64,000 nucleotides of DNA from Chryseobacterium ginsenosidimutans (GTDB taxonomy: Bacteria; Bacteroidota; Bacteroidia; Flavobacteriales; Weeksellaceae), in contig NZ_JAUSXC010000001.1 in the NCBI RefSeq assembly GCF_030823405.1, forward strand, positions 2,959,001 through 3,023,000, written 5' to 3'. The position numbers were made by a program, and so were the translations under genes. Under the pieces are notes generated by a model. The model had not been told where the DNA came from and made no database searches. It saw only the letters and a program-made list of their open reading frames with translations. The first letter of the stretch is position 1, and every line of letters begins with the position of its first letter. Below are positions 26,642 to 35,108 of the stretch, piece after piece.

Positions 26642-27517
26642 CTATCTGTACCCGAAATTCTTCAAATCTCTGTCATTTTTTCGCCAGTCTTTTTTCACTT
26701 TTACAAAAAGGTTCAAGTGTATTTTCTTGTTGAAGAATTTTTCAAGATCAATTCTTGATTCTGTTCCCACTTTCTTAATTGCTTCTCCTTTATGACCGAT
26801 AATAATCCCCTTTTGTGTATCTCTTTCTACATAAACAATAGAATCGATGAAGATAATTCCTTCTTTTTCCTTGAACTGTTCTGTAACAACTTCTACAGAA
26901 TACGGAATTTCTTTATCATAATTTAAAAGGATTTTCTCGCGAATAGCCTCGTTTACGAAAAATCTTTCCGGTTTATCCGTGTACTGATCTTTGTCATAAT
27001 AAGGAGGATTTTCAGGCAGCATTGATTTCAATTTTGGAAGAATAACATCCGTATTGAAAGCATTTAACGCAGAAATAGGTAAAATTTCAGCTTTTGGAAT
27101 TCTTTCGTGCCATGTTTCCACCAGCTTTTCAAGACCTTCCTGATTCGTCTGATCTACTTTGTTTAATAAAAGTAAAACGGGAACTGGTATTTTATTCAGT
27201 TTATCAATTAAAAATTCTGAAGGTTCCGCTTTATCGGTAACATCTACTATGAATAAAAAAACATCTGCATCCTGTAAAGAATCCTTTACAAAATCCATCA
27301 TTTTTTCCTGTAAACCGTATTTTGGATCAAGCACTCCTGGAGTGTCAGAAAATACGATCTGTAAGTCTTCTTCATTATAAATTCCAAAAATTCTGTGTCG
27401 TGTTGTTTGAGCCTTTTGCGTTACAATTGCCAGCTTCTCCCCCATCAATTGGTTCAATAAGGTAGATTTTCCGGCGTTTGGCTTCCCAACTATATTTACA
27501 AATCCTGCTTTGTGCAT
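26642..27517 (-). CDS. era: GTPase Era
   Basis: 291 residues. The GTPase domain has G1 GKPNAGKST (11-19), a TTRHRIFGI switch I, G3 DTPGV and G4 NKVD. The C-terminal KH domain includes GIIIGHKGEAIKKVG, the RNA-binding loop. Era binds the 3' end of 16S rRNA and helps assemble the small ribosomal subunit at the membrane. A minus-strand promoter (TTG at 27572-27570 and TAACTTTG at 27545-27538) precedes it. Confidence 0.96.
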   Translation of the reverse strand: MHKAGFVNIVGKPNAGKSTLLNQLMGEKLAIVTQKAQTTRHRIFGIYNEEDLQIVFSDTPGVLDPKYGLQEKMMDFVKDSLQDADVFLFIVDVTDKAEPSEFLIDKLNKIPVPVLLLLNKVDQTNQEGLEKLVETWHERIPKAEILPISALNAFNTDVILPKLKSMLPENPPYYDKDQYTDKPERFFVNEAIREKILLNYDKEIPYSVEVVTEQFKEKEGIIFIDSIVYVERDTQKGIIIGHKGEAIKKVGTESRIDLEKFFNKKIHLNLFVKVKKDWRKNDRDLKNFGYR

Positions 27518-27537
27518 AAAAATAATATTACAAAGTG

Positions 27538-27572
27538 CAAAGTTACTAAAACAAATCTGGTCTTTCGGTCAA
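27538..27572 (-). promoter_or_regulatory. Bacteroidota-type promoter for era
   Basis: On the minus strand TTG at 27572-27570, a 24-base spacer, and TAACTTTG at 27545-27538. The start codon is 20 bases downstream. Confidence 0.55.
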
Positions 27573-27576
27573 TTCA

Positions 27577-27608
27577 CAAAAAAAGCCCTTCCAAAAACTG
27601 AAAAGGCT
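27577..27608 (-). terminator. Terminator after the sugar kinase gene
   Basis: On the minus strand a 9-bp stem with two G-U pairs (27608-27600 with 27592-27584) is followed by seven U. Confidence 0.8.
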
Positions 27609-27628
27609 CATAAATTATCTGTACAAAA

Positions 27629-28528
27629 TCAAATATTCTGATTTTTAAATCTTTCAAATTCTGAATACTCATAATCCGGGCAGGCTCCCAATTTTGAAGT
27701 AATAAAAGCTCCCAACGAAATTGCCTGTTTTATAATCTCTTCCGGATTTTCTTTATTAATTCTTTTTGAAATAAACCCAGATAAAAAAGCATCCCCACTT
27801 CCAACCGTATCAGCAACTGTAATAGGAATGGCTTCAAAAGTATAATTCTGATCTCCGACAAAATATTTTGCGCCTTTGCTTCCTTTTGTCAAAATGACTT
27901 CTTTAATACCAAAATAATTCTGAAGAAATGCAATGCTGTCTTCTTCAGAGTCGTATTGTTTTCCTATAAATTCTAGGATCTGGTGCAACTCGGATTTATT
28001 CATTTTAACGATATCCGCTTTATGCAAAAGAGTTTTAATTAATTCGACATCGATAAACGGCGGCCTGAAATTGACATCAAAAATTTTAAGTTTTGCAAAT
28101 TCCAGCAATTGAAATAAGGTTTCTTTTGTCTTTTCGTTTCTTGCAGAAAGACTTCCGAAAACGAAAGCTTCAGCGTTTAAAACCAATTCCTTTTGTTCGG
28201 GAAGAAATTCTATAAAATCCCAGGCAACATTAGTGATGATTTCGTAAGTTGCTTCATTATGTTCATCAATTTTTGCAATTACTGTACTGGTAGGATGTTT
28301 TTCGTCAATTTGAATATAATCGGTAGTAATTCCCCAACTTTTTATTTGATCAGTTAATTTTTTTCCCAATTTATCATTGCCTATTTTACTGAGCATTTTT
28401 ACATCAATACCCATTTTATGAACGTTATAAGCAACATTAAAAGGCGCTCCTCCCGCTTTTGAGCCCTCAGGAAAAATATCCCAGAGAACTTCTCCAAAAC
28501 AAACTATATAAGGATTCTTATCTCTCAT
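27629..28528 (-). CDS. PfkB family carbohydrate kinase, fructokinase-like
   Basis: 299 residues, a full ribokinase-fold enzyme. The N-terminus has VCFGEVLWDIFPEGSKAGGAPFNVAYN with the first PfkB signature (GGAPFN), and the C-terminal signature DTVGSGDAFLSGF carries the catalytic Asp of the anion hole. GEVLWD(I)FP and the overall length match bacterial fructokinases, which phosphorylate fructose to fructose-6-phosphate. It follows a LacI regulator gene by 34 bases on the same strand, an arrangement common in sucrose/fructan loci, but no transporter or hydrolase for those sugars is in the window. Confidence 0.88.
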   Translation of the reverse strand: MRDKNPYIVCFGEVLWDIFPEGSKAGGAPFNVAYNVHKMGIDVKMLSKIGNDKLGKKLTDQIKSWGITTDYIQIDEKHPTSTVIAKIDEHNEATYEIITNVAWDFIEFLPEQKELVLNAEAFVFGSLSARNEKTKETLFQLLEFAKLKIFDVNFRPPFIDVELIKTLLHKADIVKMNKSELHQILEFIGKQYDSEEDSIAFLQNYFGIKEVILTKGSKGAKYFVGDQNYTFEAIPITVADTVGSGDAFLSGFISKRINKENPEEIIKQAISLGAFITSKLGACPDYEYSEFERFKNQNI

Positions 28529-28562
28529 CGTTACATCATTTTTTAAGCCTTAAGCTAAATTT

Positions 28563-29561
28563 TTATTCTACCGAACCTCTTTCCATAAACTTGGCATGAA
28601 AGGTCACTCTTTTTCCGTTTGGCGTGTAATTATTAATTTGGCTGTCAAGAAGTTTTACCGATTCTTTCGCCATGTCTATTAAAGGTTGCTGCACAAAACT
28701 TACTTCGGTAGGAAAAAGATAGTAAGCTTCCGTTTCATCAAAAGCAACTAATGAAACATCCTGCGGAACAGTAATATTGTTGTCTATCAAATATCTAAGA
28801 CCCGCAATTCCTAATTTATTACTGGAAAAATAAATAGCTGTCTTTTTCGAAAGATCCAGATTCTCCTTTAATTTTGCGTGAACCTCTTCCGTAATATTAT
28901 GAATTCCGATTAAAATTATTTTAGAAGAAGCTTCAGATTTTGCAATTCTTTTTTCAAAACCATCCTGCCTGTCTAGCAAATGCGGAAGTTTGGTATCATA
29001 ACCAACATAAATTATTTCATCAAAATGTTTTTTAACCAAATGATCACAAATATATTCTGATATTTCTGAATTATTAATCATTACACCCGGAAGACTTACA
29101 TTTTTCAGATAACGGTCGATTGTTACGATTGGATATTCTTCATCAATCAGTTTATTAATGGCTTCATCAGAATCAACAACCGGAGCAATGATCATTCCGT
29201 CAACTTGCTGCTCAGAAAACAGCTCTGTAAGTTTTCTGAATTTTTCCGGCGTCTCATCACAGCTCCCGATCAGAAGTGTATAGCCCAACTTCATTGCTTC
29301 ATCTTCAATACTTCTTGCTATGTTAGAATAAAAGTCGTTTGAAATATCTGCCACAATTAAGCCGACAAGCTTGCTTTTACTCATTTTCAAGCTTTTGGCT
29401 ATTTTATTCGGAGTATAGTTAATACTTTTTGCCACTTCAAAAATTCTTTTCTTCGTGGTTTCGCTAATGCGGCTTCCTTCTTTTTTATTGAGAACATAAG
29501 AGACGGTAGCTACAGATACTTCTGCAATTCTTGCTATGTCTTTAATAGAAGCTCGTTTCAT
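28563..29561 (-). CDS. LacI family transcriptional regulator
   Basis: 332 residues from ATG 29561. An in-frame TTG at 29579 lies inside a TACTTTTG -7 box and is rejected as a start. The helix-turn-helix (SIKDIARIAEVSVATVSYVLN) and hinge helix (TPNKIAKSLK) are followed by a periplasmic-binding-protein-like sensor domain. It represses or activates in response to a sugar and probably controls the kinase gene that follows. Candidate operators lie at 29780-29793 and 29734-29752 in the region upstream. Confidence 0.92.
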   Translation of the reverse strand: MKRASIKDIARIAEVSVATVSYVLNKKEGSRISETTKKRIFEVAKSINYTPNKIAKSLKMSKSKLVGLIVADISNDFYSNIARSIEDEAMKLGYTLLIGSCDETPEKFRKLTELFSEQQVDGMIIAPVVDSDEAINKLIDEEYPIVTIDRYLKNVSLPGVMINNSEISEYICDHLVKKHFDEIIYVGYDTKLPHLLDRQDGFEKRIAKSEASSKIILIGIHNITEEVHAKLKENLDLSKKTAIYFSSNKLGIAGLRYLIDNNITVPQDVSLVAFDETEAYYLFPTEVSFVQQPLIDMAKESVKLLDSQINNYTPNGKRVTFHAKFMERGSVE

Positions 29562-29733
29562 AGTTTTACTTTGATACAAAAGTATTTCATAAAAGATATA
29601 AAAAAAATAGTGATATTTTTTGGCTGTATCAGAAATAATTGTAGTTTCGCCATTTTTTTAATTTAAAAATAAAACCAATTAAATATCTAATAACCAAATA
29701 TTTAAATAAAAGTCAATTCACTCTTAAACTCAA

Positions 29734-29752
29734 TGTTAATTCAATATTAACA
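29734..29752. promoter_or_regulatory. Palindromic candidate operator (7-5-7)
   Basis: TGTTAAT at 29734-29740 and ATTAACA at 29746-29752 are perfect reverse complements around 5 bases, the form of a dimeric regulator site. The binding protein is unknown; the adjacent Crp-like or LacI protein could be tested. Confidence 0.4.
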
Positions 29753-29779
29753 ATAAAACTCTGTTTAATTATGATTTCG

Positions 29780-29793
29780 GTTAAACGTTTTAC
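29780..29793. promoter_or_regulatory. Candidate LacI-family operator
   Basis: GTTAAACGTTTTAC is a near-perfect palindrome centred on CG with an 8-bp perfect core (AAACGTTT). This is the form recognised by LacI-family hinge helices. It lies 219 bases upstream of the LacI start codon and about 100 before the Crp-like gene. Confidence 0.5.
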
Positions 29794-29895
29794 TGATTAA
29801 AATTTAATTAAATAAATCTATTTCTAAGCTTATCAGAATATTTTATTGCTTTATACTGGTAAAACCGGTAATTTTAAACAAATCTTTGTAGATTC

Positions 29896-30459
29896 ATGGA
29901 AATTGATAAAATTCTAGATACAATTTATTTACTGCCCGAAAATTCGAAAAAGAATATAGAAAAATATATTACAGAAATTTCTTATCCGAAGAATTTTTGT
30001 TTGATGCAGGCTCATAAAATTATTCCCCATATTTATTTTGTAAAAAAAGGAATTGTACGCGCTTACGCTTCTACGGACGATAAAGATATTACGTTCTGGT
30101 TCGGAAAAGAAGGTGAACCCGTAGTTTCTATGAGAAGTTATGTAGAAAATAAACCTGGCTATGAGAGTATCGAACTTCTGGAAGATTGTGATTTTTATAA
30201 ACTGGAAACAGCAAATTTGAAAAAATTATTCAATGAAGATATTCATATTGCCAATTGGGGAAGAAAATTTGCTGAAAGAGAATTGGTAAAAACGGAAGAA
30301 CTTATTATTTCAAGACAATTTAAAACCGCTTTGGAACGATATAAAGACTTAATGAGAGATAAACCTGATCTTTTGAAACGGGTTCAGCTTGGTCATATTG
30401 CTTCCTACCTGGGAATTACACAGGTAAGTTTGAGCAGAATCCGCGCGGAAATGAAATAA
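29896..30459 (+). CDS. Crp/Fnr-type regulator (cyclic-nucleotide-binding-like domain)
   Basis: 187 residues. Residues about 15-115 form a cNMP-binding-like beta roll (IPHIYFVKKGIVRAYAST, ESIELLEDCDFYKL). The C-terminal 60 residues contain a short helix-turn-helix region (LGHIASYLGITQVSLSRIRAEM). The canonical cAMP-binding phosphate cassette is not conserved, which is normal for this Bacteroidota group, whose ligands are mostly unknown. It is followed after 87 bases by an SMR pump gene. It may regulate that pump; this is inference from position only. Confidence 0.87.
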   Translation: MEIDKILDTIYLLPENSKKNIEKYITEISYPKNFCLMQAHKIIPHIYFVKKGIVRAYASTDDKDITFWFGKEGEPVVSMRSYVENKPGYESIELLEDCDFYKLETANLKKLFNEDIHIANWGRKFAERELVKTEELIISRQFKTALERYKDLMRDKPDLLKRVQLGHIASYLGITQVSLSRIRAEMK

Positions 30460-30546
30460 TAAAGTGAAGAAAATCTTTATTTTTTAACAATTGTAAAATT
30501 TTAACCACTTTTAAATCCTGAACTTTGCAGTAGAAAAATAAGAAGA

Positions 30547-30876
30547 ATGAATTGGACTATCTTAATTATAGCCGGACTATTTGAGGTTGCATTTGCATCA
30601 TGTTTAGGAAAAGTAAAAGAAACAAGTGGAACTACTATGTACTTCTGGTTTGCAGGTTTCCTTATTTCTTTAACGATAAGTATGCTTTTGCTGATCAAAG
30701 CAACCCAAACTTTACCAATCGGGACAGCTTATGCAGTCTGGACAGGAATCGGAGCTGTAGGAACTGTTTTAATGGGTATTTTCTTCTTTAAAGATCCGGT
30801 AAGTTTCTGGAGAATTTTCTTTATCGTTACTTTAATTGGTTCTGTAGTAGGATTGAAAGCTGTTTCTTCTCATTAA
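30547..30876 (+). CDS. SMR family small multidrug efflux protein (SugE/EmrE-like)
   Basis: 109 residues and four membrane segments, the SMR size. The essential glutamate is in AGLFEVAFA (Glu14). LPIGTAYAVWTGIGAVGTVLMGIFFFKDP is the family core motif. SMR dimers exchange protons for quaternary ammonium or guanidinium compounds; the GLFEV N-terminus is closer to the SugE/Gdx branch. It ends in a 12-bp terminator stem. Confidence 0.92.
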   Translation: MNWTILIIAGLFEVAFASCLGKVKETSGTTMYFWFAGFLISLTISMLLLIKATQTLPIGTAYAVWTGIGAVGTVLMGIFFFKDPVSFWRIFFIVTLIGSVVGLKAVSSH

Positions 30877-30930
30877 GATTACAAAATCCTATTCATCAAT
30901 AATATTAATCTTGTTAAATGCTTTATAGAC

Positions 30931-30967
30931 AAAACCGTTTCCATCGTTTGGAAGCGGTTTTATATTT
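30931..30967 (+). terminator. Terminator after the SMR gene
   Basis: A 12-bp stem with one G-U (30931-30942 with 30950-30961), 7-base loop, then a T-rich tail. Confidence 0.85.
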
Positions 30968-30986
30968 TTAAAAAGAGTATACTTTT

Positions 30987-30994
30987 TATCTTTG
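30987..30994 (+). promoter_or_regulatory. -7 promoter box in front of the decayed T9SS gene
   Basis: A perfect TAnnTTTG (TATCTTTG) 15 bases before the ATG at 31010. No TTG at the proper distance was found upstream, so the promoter may be partial. Confidence 0.4.
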
Positions 30995-31009
30995 GGTAAA
31001 ATTATAACC

Positions 31010-31703
31010 ATGAAAAAAACTTTACTTCTTTTATTTACAAGCAGTCTTTTGTTTGCACAGAATACTTCTGAATTATTAATACCAATTGGTACATTTCACA
31101 AATGATTATCGGAGGACAGACAATTGTTAACCCGACAATGGATCAGTCACTTCAACCATCTGTATTAATTCCGCATCAAATAATTATAGCTTTTTATCAA
31201 AATATTAATGTTTCAGTGTTAACACTTATATTTTCTACAATAGATAATTCATTTATCAAGAATGATTCTGCTTGTACTTTGATGGATTATTGGGGGGCTA
31301 ATATGACAGCTGTACAAGGATATAATCAGAAACCTGCGACTTTTATGGATATCCTTTTAGTGGAAGTGTTTTAATTATCAGGTCATTTCAAATGGTTCAG
31401 GGAAGACTTTAATCATTACAAACCCTTCTAATGGAAATAAAATTTATTATAACAGTATGTTCTAGGAACGAAAGAAAATAATCCCAAAACAGCAATCACT
31501 TTTCAAAATCCTGTAAAAGAAAGCTTACTTATAGAAAATATTGAAAACGATCTTTCTGTAAAAGTTTTTAATATGCTTGGACAATCGATTTACGAAGGAA
31601 AAAGCAGTGATAAAAGAGTAAAAATTGATACACATATTTTGCTGTCGGTCAATATATTTTAATTATAAAAGGCCAGAAACCTTATAAATTTATCAAAGAA
31701 TAA
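31010..31703 (+). pseudogene. Decayed secreted protein with type IX sorting domain
   Basis: The reading begins with a good signal peptide (MKKTLLLLFTSSLLFAQ) and stops after about 31 codons. A second frame continues at about 31102-31374 with GGQTIVNPTMDQS and DSACTLMDYWGANM-like sequence; the text before it, read in this frame, gives NWYISQM, which suits a flavobacterial secreted family. A third segment (about 31425-31703) encodes the C-terminal type A sorting domain: AITFQNPVKESLLIENIEN, VKVFNMLGQSIYEG and a final KFIKE, itself broken by a stop near 31464 and a frameshift near 31640. At least three disabling changes separate pieces of one former gene. The original product was probably exported by the type IX system. 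Confidence 0.75.
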
Positions 31704-31720
31704 TTTTACTCTAAACTTCA

Positions 31721-31760
31721 AATAAGAAACGTCTCCGATTTTGAAGACGTTTCTTTATTT
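31721..31760. terminator. Bidirectional terminator
   Basis: A 9-bp perfect stem (31726-31734 with 31745-31753) flanked by A-rich and T-rich tracts, between the pseudogene (+) and the methyltransferase gene (-), whose stop codon overlaps its edge. Confidence 0.8.
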
Positions 31761-32522
31761 TTTATAAATAATAGGAAGAATTTCATTTTTTCTTAACCCA
31801 TATTTTTTTATTTCTTCTTCTGAAAAATTTTGAGAATAAAAATTGATTTCTGTTTCAAAACCTGCTTGTTTTAATCGGTCAAAATAATCCATTCCATACC
31901 AACGAACATGATCGTATTGTCCGAAATGTTTCTGGCGTTCTTTCGGGTCCTTAATCGTGAAATCTTCATAGGTTTTTTCCAGAGAATTTTTCATCGGAAC
32001 CTGTAAAATACCCCATCCTCCAGGTCTTAACACTCGATATAATTCACTCATCGCTTTTGCATCGTCTTCAATATGCTCTAAAACGTGGTTACAGAAAATT
32101 ATATCAAAACTTTCATCAGCAAATGGAAGATCCAGAATATCCGCTTTTACATCTACAATCGGCGAAAACAGATCTGCTGAAATATAATCCAGATTTCTCA
32201 TTCTTTTGAATTTCCGTAGAAATTCCTGCTCAGGAGCAATATGAAGAACCTTAGCATTTTTAATGAAAAAATCTGTTTCATTTTGCAGATACAGCCACAT
32301 TTGACGATGTCTTTCGAGACTTAAAGTTCCTGGAGACAAAGCATTTTCACGCTGACTTCCGTATCCGTAAGGAAGAAATTTTCTGTAAGATTTCCCATCA
32401 ATGGGATCGAAAAATCGATCGCCTTTAAAAAACTGATAAATAAGCGGCCGCGCCCAAATACTCATTTTTATAAGCATAGGACGTGGAAGTTTATTCAATA
32501 AAAGTTTAGTCACTTTTTTCAT
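31755..32522 (-). CDS. SAM-dependent methyltransferase (class I)
   Basis: 255 residues. The Rossmann-fold SAM sites are VLHIAPEQEFLRKF (motif I variant), YISADLFSPIVDVKADILDLPF (motif II/III), FDIIFCNHVLEHIEDD (motif IV with the VLEH signature) and LRPGGWGILQVP. HIAPE rather than DxGxGxG in motif I is characteristic of a Bacteroidota subgroup of unknown substrate. The first base of this gene overlaps the last base of map, so the two are coupled. Confidence 0.85.
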   Translation of the reverse strand: MKKVTKLLLNKLPRPMLIKMSIWARPLIYQFFKGDRFFDPIDGKSYRKFLPYGYGSQRENALSPGTLSLERHRQMWLYLQNETDFFIKNAKVLHIAPEQEFLRKFKRMRNLDYISADLFSPIVDVKADILDLPFADESFDIIFCNHVLEHIEDDAKAMSELYRVLRPGGWGILQVPMKNSLEKTYEDFTIKDPKERQKHFGQYDHVRWYGMDYFDRLKQAGFETEINFYSQNFSEEEIKKYGLRKNEILPIIYKK

Positions 32523-33331
32523 TAAAAATCCAATTGGAAAGCTTTTTCTTCATCAGTTACAATTCCCAAAGCATCGTAAATATATTGGAAAGTAGAAAGC
32601 AATACCGGTTTTCCGTTGATTACCGCTACATCATGCTCGAAATGTGCAGAAGGCTTATTATCCAAAGTTGTTACTGTCCAGCCGTCATTATGAAACTTTA
32701 CCTTTTCAGTTCCAAGGTTAATCATTGGCTCAATAGCAATTGTTAAGCCGTCTTTAATTACTTTTCCGCTCCCCTGTCTTCCGTAATTCGGAACTTGTGG
32801 ATCTTCATGCATCTGTCTTCCGACACCATGCCCAACAAGCTCTTTTACAACACCATAACCTTGTTTTTCACAATGATTCTGAATGGCATGAGAAATATCT
32901 CCGATTCGTTTTCCTCTGACACATTGCTCGATACCTTTATATAGAGATTCTTTAGCAACTTTTAATAGCTTTTTTGTCTCCGGATTTACTTCTCCGATCT
33001 CAAAAGTATAAGCATGATCGCCTACGAAACCATTCAAAACAGCTCCACAGTCTACAGAAAGCACATCTCCTTCTTTAATTTCTTCATTGCTTGGAAAACC
33101 GTGTACAACCTGGTCGTTTGGTGAAATACATAACGAATAAGGAAACCCTCCATATCCTAAAAATGCAGGTTCAGCTCCATGATCTTTAATAAAATCGTGA
33201 GCTAGTTTATCTAAATATAAAGTGGTAATCCCAGGTTTTATTTCTTTCGCCAACATTCCTAATGTTCTGGAAACCAACTGAGCACTTTGTTTCATAAGAC
33301 GAAGTTCGTCTATTGTTTTTAATTGAATCAT
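32522..33331 (-). CDS. map: Methionine aminopeptidase, type I
   Basis: 269 residues. It removes the initiator methionine from new proteins. The five metal ligands are visible: Asp in SVDCGA, Asp in VGDHAYTF, His in GHGVGRQMHEDP, Glu in AIEPMIN and Glu in HFEHDVAV. There is no N-terminal extension or zinc-finger. It is upstream of and overlaps the methyltransferase gene by one base. Confidence 0.95.
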   Translation of the reverse strand: MIQLKTIDELRLMKQSAQLVSRTLGMLAKEIKPGITTLYLDKLAHDFIKDHGAEPAFLGYGGFPYSLCISPNDQVVHGFPSNEEIKEGDVLSVDCGAVLNGFVGDHAYTFEIGEVNPETKKLLKVAKESLYKGIEQCVRGKRIGDISHAIQNHCEKQGYGVVKELVGHGVGRQMHEDPQVPNYGRQGSGKVIKDGLTIAIEPMINLGTEKVKFHNDGWTVTTLDNKPSAHFEHDVAVINGKPVLLSTFQYIYDALGIVTDEEKAFQLDF

Positions 33332-33458
33332 TGTTTAATAGATATTAGATAGACGCTAGGAAATTATTAAAATTTATGAATAAAAATCTCTAAGCAACTA
33401 TTATTTCTGATATTTTGAGTTAAAAGCAGCATAACAACTACTAACTTTAATCAACTTT

Positions 33459-33890
33459 TTACCAGAAAAGTCCTTTTTTCTTTTCTTTTTTGAGTTTTGA
33501 ATATGCTAAAACTTCTTTTCCTTCTACACGAAATTCTATTCTTTCCTGAATAATATTGTAAATCTCACCCCAACCTGGAAATCCGCCAAGATTCCTGTCA
33601 TCAATAAACCAGTCAGCATCCAGCTTTCTGGATTGATTTTCTGCGTCAAAAACTTCACCTTCAAAACTTGAATTTACGGCATAGAATTCAACACCGTTTT
33701 TTTTGCAGAATTCTACGGCTTCATCTAATGTTTTGCCGTGTCTGTATGTCCAAAGAATAAGTCTGAAACCTTCAGCCTGAAGCTTTCTTAATGTTTCAAA
33801 AGCAAAAACTTTAGTTTTGCCAATTGCCGGATAAGCATCCTCAACAATAGTTCCGTCAAAGTCTACAGCAATTTTTTTATTATTCATCAT
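33459..33890 (-). CDS. HAD-like hydrolase (BT0820-like)
   Basis: 143 residues from ATG 33890; the next codon is also ATG. The frame is open upstream, but two TAnnTTTG boxes at 33928-33921 and 33920-33913 place transcription start just before this ATG. The HAD motif I is KKIAVDFDGTIVED, with the nucleophile Asp and DGT. Later come FRLILWTYRHGKTLDEAVEF and a DWFIDDRNLGG motif IV. There is no cap domain. The phosphatase substrate is unknown. Confidence 0.82.
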   Translation of the reverse strand: MMNNKKIAVDFDGTIVEDAYPAIGKTKVFAFETLRKLQAEGFRLILWTYRHGKTLDEAVEFCKKNGVEFYAVNSSFEGEVFDAENQSRKLDADWFIDDRNLGGFPGWGEIYNIIQERIEFRVEGKEVLAYSKLKKEKKKGLFW

Positions 33891-33984
33891 TTTGAATATA
33901 TTTTTTGAAGTGCAAAGATACAAAAATAAAAGAGTGCTAAAATACTTAACACTCCTACTTTTATATTTTAATAATAATCTAAAA

Positions 33985-34965
33985 CTAACCTTTAACCCAG
34001 TTAAACTGAAACTGTAAATCCGGTGTTGAGATTCTATCTGTAATCTTCTGAAGTCTTGAAGGAAGTTTCATTAAATATTCCTGAGCTTTTTCAGCTTTTT
34101 CATTAAGACCCTTCACATGTTCAATCTTCCATTCATCCAACAGATCTTTCATAATATTGATATAATCCTGACCTGTATACACCATACATCTTTGTGCAGC
34201 ATCCGAAAAATGCCCCCACAGTTCTCCCGCTTTCTGACCAGATTGTCTCATCATGTGAGCCGGCATTACGATCTTTTTACGCATCATATCTTCGAATGCA
34301 ATAATCATTTCAGAAGGATCTATTTCTAAAATTCTTGATACAAAATATTTATATGCTTTTGCGTGTCTTGCTTCATCTGCTGCAATTACACCACACATTT
34401 TTGCCAATTTTCCGTTTCCGGATTGTTTTGCCAATGTACCTACCCTTCTGTGAGAAATATTGGTTGCCGTTTCCTGAAAACTTGTATAAATGAAATTTCT
34501 GTAAGGATCCATACTTGTACCCAAATCGAACCCGTCATTAATTAAATACTGAGTCGTAATTTCCATCTCTCTCATGTTCACTCTTCCACATAAATAGAGG
34601 TATTTACCCAAAAGATCTCCGTGTCTGTTTTCTTCACCAGTCCAGGCTCTAATCCAATTTGCCCAACCGATTTCTTTTTGCTCCTGATCTACTCCATCTA
34701 TACCCATCAACCAGGTTTCATAAGACGGTAAAGCTTCTTCTGTGATACAGTCACCGATCAATGTTACGAATAAATCATAAGGCATTTCACGTGCAAAAGT
34801 CTGGATCTCTTCTAAATCGTATTTAAAATCTGCACTTGAAGGATCTGGAAGGTAATCGGAAGGCTGCCAGATTTTCTCAATTGGCGTTAAAAACTTATCC
34901 AGAAAAGAACCTACTTCCTTTTCCAATATTCCCATTACTTCTTTCCTTACAAGTTTTTGATACAT
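33985..34965 (-). CDS. Acyl-ACP desaturase (ferritin-like di-iron)
   Basis: 326 residues, a soluble desaturase like plant stearoyl-ACP desaturase. Its two iron-binding motifs are EENRHGDLL (E-x-x-H) and DEARHAKAY (D-E-x-R-H), about 85 residues apart. It introduces a double bond into ACP-bound fatty acids, which tunes membrane fluidity. A TAAATTTG -7 box at 34996-34989 lies about 23 bases before the ATG. The gene is monocistronic. Confidence 0.92.
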   Translation of the reverse strand: MYQKLVRKEVMGILEKEVGSFLDKFLTPIEKIWQPSDYLPDPSSADFKYDLEEIQTFAREMPYDLFVTLIGDCITEEALPSYETWLMGIDGVDQEQKEIGWANWIRAWTGEENRHGDLLGKYLYLCGRVNMREMEITTQYLINDGFDLGTSMDPYRNFIYTSFQETATNISHRRVGTLAKQSGNGKLAKMCGVIAADEARHAKAYKYFVSRILEIDPSEMIIAFEDMMRKKIVMPAHMMRQSGQKAGELWGHFSDAAQRCMVYTGQDYINIMKDLLDEWKIEHVKGLNEKAEKAQEYLMKLPSRLQKITDRISTPDLQFQFNWVKG

Positions 34966-35050
34966 TTTATAAATTTAGGATTAATTTGCAAATTTAAAAT
35001 TTTATTTATTATTTACGACATAATAATCTGTTAATTCTTTCTGATAATAA

Positions 35051-35091
35051 TCATAAAAATCGCCGCTTTACAAATTATAACGGCAATTTTT
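35051..35091 (-). terminator. Terminator after gpmI
   Basis: On the minus strand a 10-bp stem with one G-U (35090-35081 with 35065-35056) is followed by a U-rich tail. It is close to the gpmI stop at 35109. Confidence 0.7.
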
Positions 35092-35108
35092 GTTCCATAG
35101 TATTCATT

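Larger units (their letters stand above)
29585..29895. other. Intergenic region between divergent lacI-type and crp-type genes
   Basis: About 310 non-coding AT-rich bases. It holds the lacI-side -7 box (29584-29577, minus strand) and two palindromes listed separately. A TTTG-containing but imperfect box (29881-29888) lies near the Crp-like gene. I see no further gene or RNA. Confidence 0.5.

Noticed and set aside
31102..31374. A 90-codon open frame treated as an independent gene
   Set aside because: It lacks a signal peptide or promoter of its own and is the middle fragment of the decayed T9SS gene.
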